Source: Tellurirhabdus bombi (GTDB lineage Bacteria > Bacteroidota > Bacteroidia > Cytophagales > Spirosomataceae). From it: a DNA stretch of 64,000 nucleotides. The notes under the pieces are model-generated. The model searched no databases. It was not told where the DNA came from and was given only the letters and a program-made list of their open reading frames with translations. Within the stretch, counting starts at the first letter, position 1. Each line of letters starts with the position of its first letter. The stretch is from the NCBI RefSeq assembly GCF_021484805.1, contig NZ_CP090557.1:3112001-3176000 (forward strand), in the 5' to 3' direction. A program made the position numbers and the translations under genes. Below are positions 16,499 through 26,300 of the stretch, in pieces.

Positions 16499-17578
16499 TT
16501 AAAAAGGCAACGCGAGCTGCTGACCGGCGCATTCGTCGGAGCGTTCCAGATTCGACATGGAAACGCCCAGCAGCCGAATGCTTTTGGAAAGTGGAAAAAT
16601 GCCGTTAAGCAATTCCAGACTAATCCGTTCAAAAAGCGCCGGGTCGGGAATCGAACTCATCATACTACGGCTGCGCGTAATTTGCTCGAAGTCATTGTAT
16701 TTAACCTTCAGCGTAACGGTTCGACCCAACACCTGAAGCCGTTCGCAGTTGCGCCAGACGGACGCTAGCAAAGGTGCCAATTGCTCGGCCAGTTCTTCCT
16801 GGGTGCTCAAATCCTGCTCGAAGGTAGTTTCGGAACCGATGGACTTTCGAATGCGGTCGGGCGTGACGGGGCGGTGGTCAATGGCCCGGGCGATGGTGTA
16901 ATAATAACTGCCCGCCTTGCCAAAATGAAGCCGTAAAACCTCCTCCGGTTGTTGCCGTAAATCAAGGCCTGTGAAAATGCCCAGTTGATTGAGGCGGGCG
17001 GCAGTGACTTGGCCAATCCCGTGAAACTGACCCACTTTCAAATTTTCGACGAAAGCCAGTCCGTGCTGTGGTTTGATGACGTATTGCCCGTTTGGTTTTC
17101 GGTAGTCGGAGGCCAGTTTTGCCAGAAATTTGTTGTACGAAATACCCGCCGATGCCGTTAAGCCGGTTCGTTCCAGAATCTCGGCCCGGATTTCTTCGGC
17201 AATTTGGGTCGCTGAGCGAATCTGTTTATGATTTTCAGTGACATCCAGGTAGGCTTCATCGAGTGAGAGCGGTTCGATCAGGTGCGTGTATTCGGCAAAA
17301 ATGGCCCGAATCTGTAGAGAAACCGCTTTATAAACCTCAAATCGGGGTTTGACAAAAATCAGGTTTGGACATTTCCGCAGCGCTACCGTCGAAGCCATCG
17401 CCGAACGAACCCCAAACTGCCGCGCTTCGTAGCTGGCCGCCGCTACCACGCCGCGCTGCCTCGAACCACCTACGGCCACGGGTTTGTGGCGCAGTTCGGG
17501 ATTATCGCGCTGCTCGACGGAGGCATAAAAAGCATCCATATCGAGGTGTATAATTTTCCGGATTTCGGGCTGCTCCAT
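16499..17578 (-). CDS. dinB: DNA polymerase IV (Y-family)
   Basis: 359 residues from the ATG of MEQPEIRKIIHLDMDAFYASVE; an in-frame start seven codons upstream also exists. Catalytic motifs: HLDMDAFYASVE and SLDEAYLDVT. Steric-gate and finger residues (GVVAAASYEAR) and the thumb HhH (GIGQVTAARLNQLG) are present. The C-terminus QQLALPF is a beta-clamp-binding peptide. This is the error-prone translesion polymerase DinB. A second Y-family polymerase (UmuC) is 16 kb away. It ends 6 bases from the convergent enolase-superfamily gene. Confidence 0.96.
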   Translation of the reverse strand: MEQPEIRKIIHLDMDAFYASVEQRDNPELRHKPVAVGGSRQRGVVAAASYEARQFGVRSAMASTVALRKCPNLIFVKPRFEVYKAVSLQIRAIFAEYTHLIEPLSLDEAYLDVTENHKQIRSATQIAEEIRAEILERTGLTASAGISYNKFLAKLASDYRKPNGQYVIKPQHGLAFVENLKVGQFHGIGQVTAARLNQLGIFTGLDLRQQPEEVLRLHFGKAGSYYYTIARAIDHRPVTPDRIRKSIGSETTFEQDLSTQEELAEQLAPLLASVWRNCERLQVLGRTVTLKVKYNDFEQITRSRSMMSSIPDPALFERISLELLNGIFPLSKSIRLLGVSMSNLERSDECAGQQLALPF

Positions 17579-17654
17579 GGCACTAAAACTACCGCGCAAA
17601 GATACAGATTCAGGTCGATTTTGACCCGACCACCAACTAGTGAAAATCGCGTCT

Positions 17655-19016
17655 TTATTTCAGAAATACCTCGTCGTTATCCGTCATAAACATGCGCGTG
17701 CTTTCCGTGTAAGTGCCTCCGTTAGGGTCTTTGTATTTCAGGTCTACGTAAAAAGCCCGGTAACCGGATTCTGGGTAAGACTGCGTTAAGTCAAGCTTAT
17801 CTTTTTTCTGAATATCCAGCGTTTTGCTCGTCCAGGTTTCGTCCTGAAAAATCATATCCTTCGAATCGGCCGACCAGACCGTGGCTCCAACCAGCGCGTC
17901 CGGCGTGGTTTTTAGGCTTAGTTTGACGCCGGTTTTGGTACCAGATGCATTCCATTCACAAACGGGATACGGCTTTTTAGCCAGTGTAAGGCCCCAAAAA
18001 GCACTTAGCGCTTCGAACGCCTGACGACCATCGCCCAGATCGTGACCAACGTTGGGAACATAGTGAATCAGATTCTGGCCGGGAATATCGTCGTAGTAAT
18101 GCTTAATGGCATCAACCGTCCAGTACGGGTCATTTGTGCCCATGAAAATCATCTTCGGCATCGTAAGATTTTTCCGGTACGAATACGGATCAACCATGTC
18201 GGTGATGGCGGAGCCTTCCTTGGTGCGGGCCGTCTGCGGAATACCTAGTTTAACATAATCATCAATTTCCGGGCTGTACTTATTCCAGATTTTCATCTGA
18301 TAATCCAGATTAACCGGCATGTTCAAAATATCGATAACCATTGGCGCAATGGCCACCACGCGCTTGTCATTAGCGCCTGTCAGCCAGGTAGTCCAGCCAC
18401 GTTTCGAAGCACCGGAAACCACAAAACGGTTGACTGATTTTTTCAGCGCCTGCCGGGAAAATTCCTGCGTGGCATCCATCGCCCGAACGGCACTTTTCAC
18501 CATTGGGAACAGCAGCGGCCAGCTATAATCGCCGTCTTTTTTGAAATTATGGAGCGTAAAAGAAATCAGCGCATCTTCCGTCAAACCATTGTAGAGCGGC
18601 TGGTTGGGTGCCTGGCGCAGAATGGCGACAATGGCCTTGTTTTTGGTCGCCAGAAACCCCGTTGAGCGCACCAGTCCGTCATTCATTCCGCGCCAGTTCG
18701 GCTGACTTTCCTTGTTGGAACCGCCCGTAATGAACAGCAACGCGCCATCGTGCTGCACCTCTTTCGGCACCAGAATTGTGAGTTGGTGCCGCCATGTATG
18801 TTCCCGCCATTTCTGCGACGTTAGCAACAGATTATAGCCTTTGACTTCGCCGAGATCAAAGGAATCCCGGCGTTCCCAGCGGGCCGATTGGTCGCCGTTG
18901 TTCAGGTAACTTTGCAGGGCCGTTGCAGGCGTAATAGGGGCGGGGCCTTCATTCTCAAAGCTGAAACAAAGCAGGGTAAGCAAGACGGGCAGTAAAAAAA
19001 GCCAACGTTGGCGCAT
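17655..19016 (-). CDS. PhoPQ-activated pathogenicity-related (PqaA-like) alpha/beta hydrolase, secreted
   Basis: 453 residues from ATG 19016. The signal peptide is RQRWLFLLPVLLTLLCF; the frame stays open upstream but lacks signal features there. The PqaA core is visible: LFITGGSNKES, the nucleophile elbow VSGASKRGWTTW, and GTNDPYWTVDA and NVGHDLGDGRQ, where the Asp and His of the triad are expected. Length is normal for the family. Function is not established; PqaA was named for antimicrobial-peptide resistance in Salmonella. It is divergent from the PNPOx-like gene at 19094 and lies upstream of dinB on the same strand. Confidence 0.88.
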   Translation of the reverse strand: MRQRWLFLLPVLLTLLCFSFENEGPAPITPATALQSYLNNGDQSARWERRDSFDLGEVKGYNLLLTSQKWREHTWRHQLTILVPKEVQHDGALLFITGGSNKESQPNWRGMNDGLVRSTGFLATKNKAIVAILRQAPNQPLYNGLTEDALISFTLHNFKKDGDYSWPLLFPMVKSAVRAMDATQEFSRQALKKSVNRFVVSGASKRGWTTWLTGANDKRVVAIAPMVIDILNMPVNLDYQMKIWNKYSPEIDDYVKLGIPQTARTKEGSAITDMVDPYSYRKNLTMPKMIFMGTNDPYWTVDAIKHYYDDIPGQNLIHYVPNVGHDLGDGRQAFEALSAFWGLTLAKKPYPVCEWNASGTKTGVKLSLKTTPDALVGATVWSADSKDMIFQDETWTSKTLDIQKKDKLDLTQSYPESGYRAFYVDLKYKDPNGGTYTESTRMFMTDNDEVFLK

Positions 19017-19093
19017 AGGATTTAGGCGATAGGCAGAATGCAGAATAACAAAAGAACGTCTATCTTCGATACAAGGAATTAAAATAAACAGAA

Positions 19094-19660
19094 ATGGGCA
19101 AATTTCACGATTCAATCAAGCCAGCGCACCAGGAATTTATTCGTAAACAGCACGTTTTTTTTGTTAGTTCAGCGCCCCTGGACCCGGAAGGCCATGTTAA
19201 TCTATCCCCGAAAGGGCTGGACTGTTTCCGGGTATTGTCGGAGAGCAAGGTCGCTTACATGGATTTGATCAGCAGCGGCAACGAAACGTCGGCGCACACG
19301 CTTGAGAATGGCCGGATTACGTTTATGTTCTGCTCGTTTGAGGGCGCGCCGAATATTCTCCGTTTGTATGGAAAAGGACACACGGTTTTGCCCAACACAG
19401 CAGAGTGGGAGCTATACGCCCCGAATTTCACCATCTATCCGAGTACCCGCCAGCTAATCGTGGCCGACATTAGTCTGGTACAGACGTCCTGCGGCTTTGG
19501 GGTGCCTCTGTTTGAGTACGTGGGCGAACGCGACATTCACTTTAATTGGGCCGAGAAGCAGGGCGAAAAAGGGTTGCAGAATTACGTTAGAGAGAAAAAC
19601 ATGGTTAGTCTGGATGGCCTGCCGACTGATTTAGGTCTGCGGCAGGAAAGTCTGAACTAA
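19094..19660 (+). CDS. Pyridoxamine 5'-phosphate oxidase family protein
   Basis: A 188-residue split-barrel flavoprotein-like protein (FIRKQHVFFVSSAPLDPEGH, LISSGNETSAHTLENGRITF, GHTVLPNTAEW). The subgroup has the pattern GHVNLSPKGLDCFRVL, as in proteins often annotated as PNPOx-like, and is not close to the PNPOx-family protein at 6953. FMN or another cofactor is likely; the substrate is unknown. It lies 78 bases from the divergent hydrolase and is convergent with the histidine kinase at 19670 (9-base gap). Confidence 0.83.
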   Translation: MGKFHDSIKPAHQEFIRKQHVFFVSSAPLDPEGHVNLSPKGLDCFRVLSESKVAYMDLISSGNETSAHTLENGRITFMFCSFEGAPNILRLYGKGHTVLPNTAEWELYAPNFTIYPSTRQLIVADISLVQTSCGFGVPLFEYVGERDIHFNWAEKQGEKGLQNYVREKNMVSLDGLPTDLGLRQESLN

Positions 19661-19669
19661 GGGCAAACG

Positions 19670-20950
19670 CTATACGGCTCTTTCTTCAGGTCGATGTTTT
19701 AGGCAAACGTGGTGCATACCCGCGTCAAAAGTATAGCTGACTGTCAGCTGGTAGCTGTCGCAAATCTGTTTTACAATCGCCAGACCCAAACCAACCGAAT
19801 CCGTATGCGTGGCTTCTTTTTTGAAACGTTCAAAAAGGCGGTCGGGTGCCGTTTGCAGGGCGGGTCCGGTGTTACTGATTTCCAAAGAATGGAGGGTTGA
19901 ATAAACTTCAATGCGTCCGTCCGGTTGGTTGTGTTTGATGGCGTTGTTGACCAGATTTGTGATCAGAATATCCGCCAGAACGGGGGACAAATGGCTGGAA
20001 AAGGCTGCCGAACAGTTGAGCTGGGTACGAAGCTGTTTGTGCTGCAATACATCATCCATCGCCGTCAGTTTTTCCGCTAGCAACGCATAGAGGTCGATTT
20101 GTTCCACATTGGCAAATTGCCGGTTTTCAATTTTGGCCAATAACAGAAGACCCTGATTAAGCCGGGAGATCCGGCGCGACGCCTGGTAAATTTCGTCAAT
20201 GCGTTGGGATTGTTTTTCGGTAAGGGTTTCGGCCTGAATCAGTTGTTCTACCCGTGCATTGATCAAAGCAAGTGGCGTTTGCATCTCGTGGGAAGCGTTT
20301 TCTGTAAACTCTTTCAGACTCCGGTAGTCCTGCTGAATTTTCTCGGCCATTTTGCGCAGCACGTCATTAAGCTCATTGAACTCATCAATGGGCTCTTTTT
20401 CCAGATCGATGGATTCGCCCCGGCTGAGGTCGAAGCGTTTCACTTTGGCCAGGGTTTCATAAAACGGTTGCCAGAGCCTGCCGGACAATTTACCCTGAAA
20501 CCAGAACATGCCTACGAGCAAAAGACCCAGAAAAGTAACCATCGCAATCGTGATTACTTCTATTAACCGATAAGACTGAATCAGTGACTTTCGAATGGCC
20601 ACCCGGTGGTCAATTCCTTTGATTTTCGTGTAAAAGGTAAGCTGGCGAAAGGGTGTAAATTCTTTGTCGTAATGATCCTGAATCAAGGTATCGGTAAATT
20701 CCTCTGTGATCGGCACACGGTAGCTGACGGGCGCAACCTCAATTTTATTCTCCACAAAATAATCGTTGCTCGACCACGAATTGTGCGTCTGGATATGCGC
20801 CAGAAAATCGCGCTTTTCAACCCGCAGCCGACTTTCGACTTCATCGTAAATGACCATTTTGACAATCCAGTAAAAGGCCAGGGCCGTCAAAACGTAGATG
20901 ACCAGCGAAAACGAGAGGTAAATCTGATTGGTTCTGGTGAGGAGTTTCAA
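19670..20950 (-). CDS. Sensor histidine kinase of the efflux two-component system
   Basis: A 426-residue membrane kinase. TM1 is about residues 11-33 and TM2 about 129-151, with a ~95-residue periplasmic sensor between them. The phosphoacceptor is His221 in NASHEMQTPLALI. ATP-binding motifs: ITNLVNNAIKHN and SVGLGLAIVKQI. The periplasmic domain shows no family I recognise. The gene overlaps the response-regulator gene by four bases (ATGA), so the two are translationally coupled. The divergent efflux operon is the obvious target. Confidence 0.93.
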   Translation of the reverse strand: MKLLTRTNQIYLSFSLVIYVLTALAFYWIVKMVIYDEVESRLRVEKRDFLAHIQTHNSWSSNDYFVENKIEVAPVSYRVPITEEFTDTLIQDHYDKEFTPFRQLTFYTKIKGIDHRVAIRKSLIQSYRLIEVITIAMVTFLGLLLVGMFWFQGKLSGRLWQPFYETLAKVKRFDLSRGESIDLEKEPIDEFNELNDVLRKMAEKIQQDYRSLKEFTENASHEMQTPLALINARVEQLIQAETLTEKQSQRIDEIYQASRRISRLNQGLLLLAKIENRQFANVEQIDLYALLAEKLTAMDDVLQHKQLRTQLNCSAAFSSHLSPVLADILITNLVNNAIKHNQPDGRIEVYSTLHSLEISNTGPALQTAPDRLFERFKKEATHTDSVGLGLAIVKQICDSYQLTVSYTFDAGMHHVCLKHRPEERAV

Positions 20951-21624
20951 GCTTGACCGAATTTATAACCAATACCGTAAATAGACCGAACATAATCCGG
21001 AGCGCCTTTCTCGACGATTTTCCGGCGTAAATTCTTGATGTGCGAGTATACCATGTCAAGGGAATCCGCTGAGTCGATGTGGTCGCCCCAGAGGTGTTCG
21101 GCAATGGACGCTTTCGTCAGGGCCACGTCAATATTCGACAGAAAATACAACAACAAATCGTATTCTTTTCGGGAAAGAACCGTTTCCTGATCGCTGATGA
21201 AAACGCGGCGGGAATTGGGCAACACCTTGATTTCATGATACTTAATTTCGTTATGGCCGCCAAAATTACGCCGCCGAATCAGCGACTTAACCCGCGCGTT
21301 TAGCTCCGAAAGGTGAAACGGTTTGGTCAGGTAATCGTCGGAGCCAATTTCCAGCCCTTTAATCTTATCGTCAAGCGAATTACGCGCCGAAATAATAATA
21401 ATTCCGGTCGTAGCCGACATGCGTTTAAGCGTCGGAATCAAGTCGAAACCCTCGCCGTCGGGCAGCGTAAGATCAACGATGAGACAATCATACGTGTACA
21501 GAAAAATTTTTTCGTCTGCTTCCTGATACGTGGTTGCCATTTCGCAGACAAAGCCCTCCCGCGTCAGGTATTCGGCGATGCTTTCCGCCAGCCCCCGTTC
21601 ATCTTCAACAACCAGCATTTTCAT
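20947..21624 (-). CDS. OmpR/PhoB-family response regulator
   Basis: 225 residues from ATG 21624; an in-frame TTG two codons upstream is less likely. The receiver has the phosphoacceptor Asp51 in LIVDLTLPDG and Lys in TKPF. The C-terminal winged helix is of OmpR type (SRKEYDLLLYFLSN, DMVYSHIKNLRRKIV, IYGIGYKF). It is the first gene of the two-component operon. A perfect 17-bp inverted repeat lies in the shared promoter region with the TolC-RND operon, with one arm about 71 bases upstream of this start. Confidence 0.94.
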   Translation of the reverse strand: MKMLVVEDERGLAESIAEYLTREGFVCEMATTYQEADEKIFLYTYDCLIVDLTLPDGEGFDLIPTLKRMSATTGIIIISARNSLDDKIKGLEIGSDDYLTKPFHLSELNARVKSLIRRRNFGGHNEIKYHEIKVLPNSRRVFISDQETVLSRKEYDLLLYFLSNIDVALTKASIAEHLWGDHIDSADSLDMVYSHIKNLRRKIVEKGAPDYVRSIYGIGYKFGQA

Positions 21625-21694
21625 AAACAAATCCCTTTTTCGTGGCGCAACCAGACGCCTTCATAAAACCACAACCAGCCGTGAAGGTAAAACG

Positions 21695-21785
21695 CAAATC
21701 TGGAAACATTTAGGAGAGCGTTTTTGCGTAAAAAGAAAGCTAATCTTCTGAATTAGCCCCAATTTCCAAAATGTTTCCAGATTTG
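21695..21785. promoter_or_regulatory. Long symmetrical operator region: 17-bp perfect inverted repeat with nested palindromes
   Basis: CAAATCTGGAAACATTT (21695-21711) and AAATGTTTCCAGATTTG (21769-21785) are exact reverse complements, so the same sequence points outward to each divergent gene. The repeat is 74 bases centre to centre, about seven helical turns. Inside are two smaller repeats: ACGCAAA/TTTGCGT (21692-21698 / 21723-21729) and GCTAAT/ATTAGC (21739-21744 / 21752-21757). The outer end of the right arm supplies the TTTG of the efflux promoter's -33 element. This fits binding by the adjacent OmpR-type regulator. Confidence 0.7.
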
Positions 21786-21811
21786 GGTCCGTGTTTTGTG
21801 GGATAATTTAA
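21782..21811 (+). promoter_or_regulatory. Predicted promoter of the tolC-RND-adaptor operon
   Basis: TTTG at 21782-21785 lies 18 bases before TAATTTAA (21804-21811), a 6/8 match to the Bacteroidota -7 element. The -33 element is the end of the right arm of the inverted repeat, so a regulator bound there would touch the polymerase. The ATG of the TolC-like gene is 12 bases further on. Confidence 0.5.
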
Positions 21812-21822
21812 CTGCATTACCT

Positions 21823-23289
21823 ATGATGTCAGGTTTGTTATCCTCAATCGGCAAACGGTCCGAACGGCCATTTATTCCGACTCGTTTGCTTTCGAACAGG
21901 ATTTGGTATGGAAAAAAAATAGGCTGCTTAGGTGGGCTACTCTGCGGATTTTTAGCTTTCCCGGCCAGCGCGCAGCAACTATCGCTAGCGCAAGTTCTAG
22001 AGCAAAGTACGCAGAACTATCCGTTCCTAAAAGCAAAACAAGCTGAGATAACCAGCGCTCGTCACCGGTTACAGGCGGGAAAAACCGAATACCTGCCAAC
22101 GATCATCGTACAGGATCAGTATACCTTCTCGACCAACAACAGTCTGTCGGGCTCCTTCTTCCCGAACGAAGGCACATCCATTTCAACCTCGGGAGGTATT
22201 CGGCCTGATAATATTTACCAGGGTGTTTTTGGGAGCTTTACATCGGCGGTTTTCGACTGGAAAGCGATCAATTTTGGTCGCGTAAAAGCCAATGTGCAGG
22301 TGGCACAAGCCGATGTGCGGCGGACCGAAGCTGATTACGAAAATGAGCTATTCCAACACCAGGTACGCACGGTAGACGCCTATCTGACTTTACTCATCAA
22401 TCAGAAATTGGTGGCCGTTCAGCGCAGTAATCTTGAGCGAGCCCAGACCTTCAAGCGTGTTGTGGACGCGGGCGTTAGCTCAGGCATGCGCCCCGGGGTA
22501 GACAGTGCGCTGGCTACGGCAGAAGCTGCCCGCGCTCGTCTGCTGCTGCTCGAAAGCCAGCAGCGCGAACAGGTGCAACGGCTGCGTTTGTCGGAGTTGA
22601 CGGGGCGCGTGATCGACAGCATTCGGGTGGATAGCATGCGTTTCTACGCCACGTTACCCCACATTTCACCGACTGTTGATTGGGTTTCTCCCAAAAATCC
22701 GGTTCTCCGATTCTATCAAACCCAAATCGACCTGGCGGCGGCCCGGAGTGTGGCGGCGCAGCGGGCGGGTTTACCGTCGATTTCGCTGGTCGGGGCGGGC
22801 TGGGCGCGGGGTTCCGGGGTGGCCAATTCCGGCGATGTATACCGAACCGATCTGGCCAGTGGCGTTTCGTACCAGGTGTATAACTACCTGTTCGGCGTGG
22901 CTGCCCGCTGGAATTTGACCCACTATATCCGAACCCGCAGCGATTCCAAGGGGGAAGCATTTCAACTGGAACGTTTTCGGCAATTGGCCAACGAGCAGAA
23001 TCTGCGCCTGACCCGCCAGAGCCGGGAGGCAGATACGGGCTTCCAAGTGGCTGTCGAGCAGGCGCGTCTGGCTCCGGTGCAGCTGGAAGCGGCCCGGCGG
23101 GCATATAACCAGGGAAATGCCCGTTACCAGAATGGCCTGACGGACTTGCCAACGTTGCTGCAAACACTCGTCACGCTCAATCGGGCGGAAGTAGACTGGT
23201 ACGTGTCCAATGGCAACGCCTGGCGTTCGCTACTGCTGAAAGCCGCCGCCGAGGGGGATTTGTCTCTTTTCCTGAATCAAGTGAAGTAA
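21823..23289 (+). CDS. TolC family outer-membrane efflux protein
   Basis: 488 residues from ATG 21823 (an ATG directly follows it). An upstream TTG at 21796 is in frame but falls inside the predicted promoter region. The signal peptide ends near PASAQQ after a long basic N-terminus. The body is rich in Gln, Ala and Arg and repeats the TolC pattern twice: LAQVLEQSTQNYPFLKAKQAEI and a second half with AARSVAAQRAGLPSISLVGAG. The C-terminal half has YQNGLTDLPTLLQT. It forms the outer-membrane duct of a tripartite pump with the next two genes. Confidence 0.92.
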   Translation: MMSGLLSSIGKRSERPFIPTRLLSNRIWYGKKIGCLGGLLCGFLAFPASAQQLSLAQVLEQSTQNYPFLKAKQAEITSARHRLQAGKTEYLPTIIVQDQYTFSTNNSLSGSFFPNEGTSISTSGGIRPDNIYQGVFGSFTSAVFDWKAINFGRVKANVQVAQADVRRTEADYENELFQHQVRTVDAYLTLLINQKLVAVQRSNLERAQTFKRVVDAGVSSGMRPGVDSALATAEAARARLLLLESQQREQVQRLRLSELTGRVIDSIRVDSMRFYATLPHISPTVDWVSPKNPVLRFYQTQIDLAAARSVAAQRAGLPSISLVGAGWARGSGVANSGDVYRTDLASGVSYQVYNYLFGVAARWNLTHYIRTRSDSKGEAFQLERFRQLANEQNLRLTRQSREADTGFQVAVEQARLAPVQLEAARRAYNQGNARYQNGLTDLPTLLQTLVTLNRAEVDWYVSNGNAWRSLLLKAAAEGDLSLFLNQVK

Positions 23290-23307
23290 TCAAAATATTA
23301 ACCGCCT

Positions 23308-26300
23308 ATGTATAATATCATTCGTTCGGCGCTCCGAAAGCCCATTTCGGTCATTGTAGCCGTGGTCGGGTTGCTCTTTTTCTCGATTTTATCCCTGCGA
23401 ACGATTCCGGTGGATATTTTCCCGAATCTGGATTTGCCGACCATTTATGTGGTGCAGCCCTATGGAGGGATGGCCCCCGATCAGATGGATGGATTTATCG
23501 CCACGCGCTACCAGGATCACTTTCTGTATGTGTCCGGGATTCGGGATGTGGAGGTAAAAACCATTCAGGGACTGTCGCTCATTAAGCTGCAATTTTATCC
23601 GGGAACGGACATGGCGCAGGCGGCTGCCGAGGTGGCCAACAACGTTTCGCGGGCCAAAGCCTACATGCCCGAAGGAACTGTGCCGCCGCAGGTCGTGCGT
23701 TTTGACGCCAGCTCGGTTCCGGTGGGTCAACTGGTGTTCGAAAGTGAATCGCGGTCGTTGAATGAAATTCAGGATTATGCGTCTTCGCGGGTGCGGCCCA
23801 TGTTCTCTCGCATTGAGGGTGTTTCCAGTCCGCCGCCATTCGGGGGGAACCAGCGCACAGTGGTCATTAAAGTCGATCCGCAGCTGGTACGCAGCTACCG
23901 CCTGACGCCCGAAGAAGTAATCAAAGCGATTGTTAGCAATAACCAGCCATCACCCGCCGGAAACATTCGAATTGGGGACCGGGCGTTGATGACGCCGGTG
24001 AACTCGCTGGTGGGTCAGCCCGAAGACTTTCTGAATATTCCGATTCGGGTAGGAAGCGGACCAACCGTGTTTGTGCGCGACATTGGCACGGTGGAAGACG
24101 GCGCCGATATTACGGTAAGTTACGCGCTGGTCAACGGGCGGCGGGCGGTTTATATCCCGGTTGTTAAAAAATCCGATGCTTCCACGCTGGATGTGGTCAA
24201 CAACATCCGTAAAGCCATGCCGGAACTGCAAAACGCGGTGCCCGAAGACGTCAAGATTTCCTACGAATTTGACCAGTCGGTTTATGTGACTAACGCCTTG
24301 AAAAGTCTGGTGACGGAAGGTGTTCTGGGCGCTGTTTTGACGGGGCTGATGGTGCTGCTGTTCCTGCGCGACTGGCGTAGCGTAATCATTGTGGTACTGA
24401 CCATTCCGATTTCGATCCTGAGCGCCATTATGCTCATGAATCTGTTCGGGCAAACCATCAACATCATGAGTTTGTCGGGGTTGGCGCTGGCCGTGGGGAT
24501 TCTGGTCGATCAGGCCACGGTGACGATTGAAAATATTCACCAGCATCTGGAAATGGGCAAACCCAAAGCCGATGCAATCTGGGATGCCTGTAAGGAAATT
24601 ATCTTCCCGGAATTTCTGATTTTGCTGGCGATTCTGGCCGTATTTGCGCCCGCTTTCGTCATGCAGGGCGTGCCGCGATCCATGTTTTTACCGCTTTCGC
24701 TGGCCGTTGGTTTCGCCATGATTGCGTCCTTCATTCTGTCACAAACGCTAGTTCCGGTTTTGTCGAACTGGTTATTGAAAAGCCATCCGCATCACGAACC
24801 AGCCACGCTGGCTCTGGACGACCGGGAGCGGGCCACGCTTATCGAAGAACAGACGCATCCGGCTGCGGAGGCCAAAGGCTTTGAGAAATTCAAGCAACGG
24901 TACTCGGCCATGTTGGAGAAAATTATGGGCCGTCGGTCGTGGGTAGTTGGGGCTTATCTGCTGGGAAGCGTAGCAGTTATTGCCTTGTGTTTCAGTCTAA
25001 TTGGTACGGATATTTTGCCCCATGCCAACAGCCACCAGTTTCAGATGCGGCTGCGGGTGCCCGACGGAACGCGTGTAGAACGTACCGAAACCGCCACGCT
25101 GAAAGTGCTGGATATTATCAAATCGGAGGTAGGGGAGGAAAGTGTTGAAATTTCGTCGGCCTACGTTGGAACGGTGCCATCCAGCTACGGAACGTCGAAC
25201 ATTTTTGTCTTCAACAGCGGTCCCCACGAGGCGGTTTTGCAGGTTTCGCTGCGCGAAGATCATCCCGTAAAAATGGACGCATTGAAAGAAAAGATGCGGG
25301 AACAAATTGCCGCTAAACTGCCCAATGCGCGGGTTTCGTTTGAACCGATTGAACTGGTTGATAAAATCATGAGCCAGGGTTCCGCCACGCCGATTGAGGT
25401 AACAGTGGCTGCGAAAGATCTCAAGGAAGCGGGGCGGTTTGCCCGGCAGATCGAAAGCCGGATGCGGCAGATTCCGACGCTTCGGGATGTGCAGATTGCC
25501 CAGCCGTTGGCGTATCCGGTGCTGAAAGTGACGCTGGACCGCGAGCGGGCCGGTCAGTTGGGTATTACGTCTACGCAGGTAGCGCGGTCGATGGTGGCGG
25601 CCACTTCATCGAGCCGCTTTACCGACAAAAACCTTTGGCTGGATGACAGCAAAGGGCTGGCGTATCAGGTGCAGGTGCAGATACCGGAATATAAAATGGC
25701 CAATCCGGATGACATTGCCAATATTCCGCTACGTTCGGGAGCCATGCATCCCGTCCTGTCCGATGTGGCCAAATTCTCGGAAGAAACGACGCCGGGGCAG
25801 TACGACCGCGCCGGACCAAACCGCCTCGTCACCATCACGGCTAACCTGAACAAAACCGATCTGGGAGCCGCCCAGAAGGCCGTACAGACGGCCATTCGCG
25901 AGGCGGGCGATCCACCGCGCGGCGTCATTGTCGAAATGCGCGGACAAACCAAATTGCTGGCTGATACGCTCAATTCGTTGCAGACGGGTTTGCTAGTAGC
26001 CATTGTGATTATTTTCTTGTTGCTGAGCGCTAACTATCAGTCGTTTAAGCTGTCGTTGGTTATTCTGTCGGCCGTTCCGGCGGTGGTGGCGGGCTCGCTG
26101 CTGATGCTGCTGGCCTGCGGAGCAACGCTCAATCTACAATCGTACATGGGGCTGATTATGTCCGTGGGGGTATCGGTCGCCAACGCCATTCTGATGGTCA
26201 CAAACGCGGAGAATCTGCGGCTTTCGGTTAGTGATGCCCGCAAGGCGGTGCTGATGGCGGCTAATAGCCGGATTCGCCCTATTCTGATGACCAGTATTGC

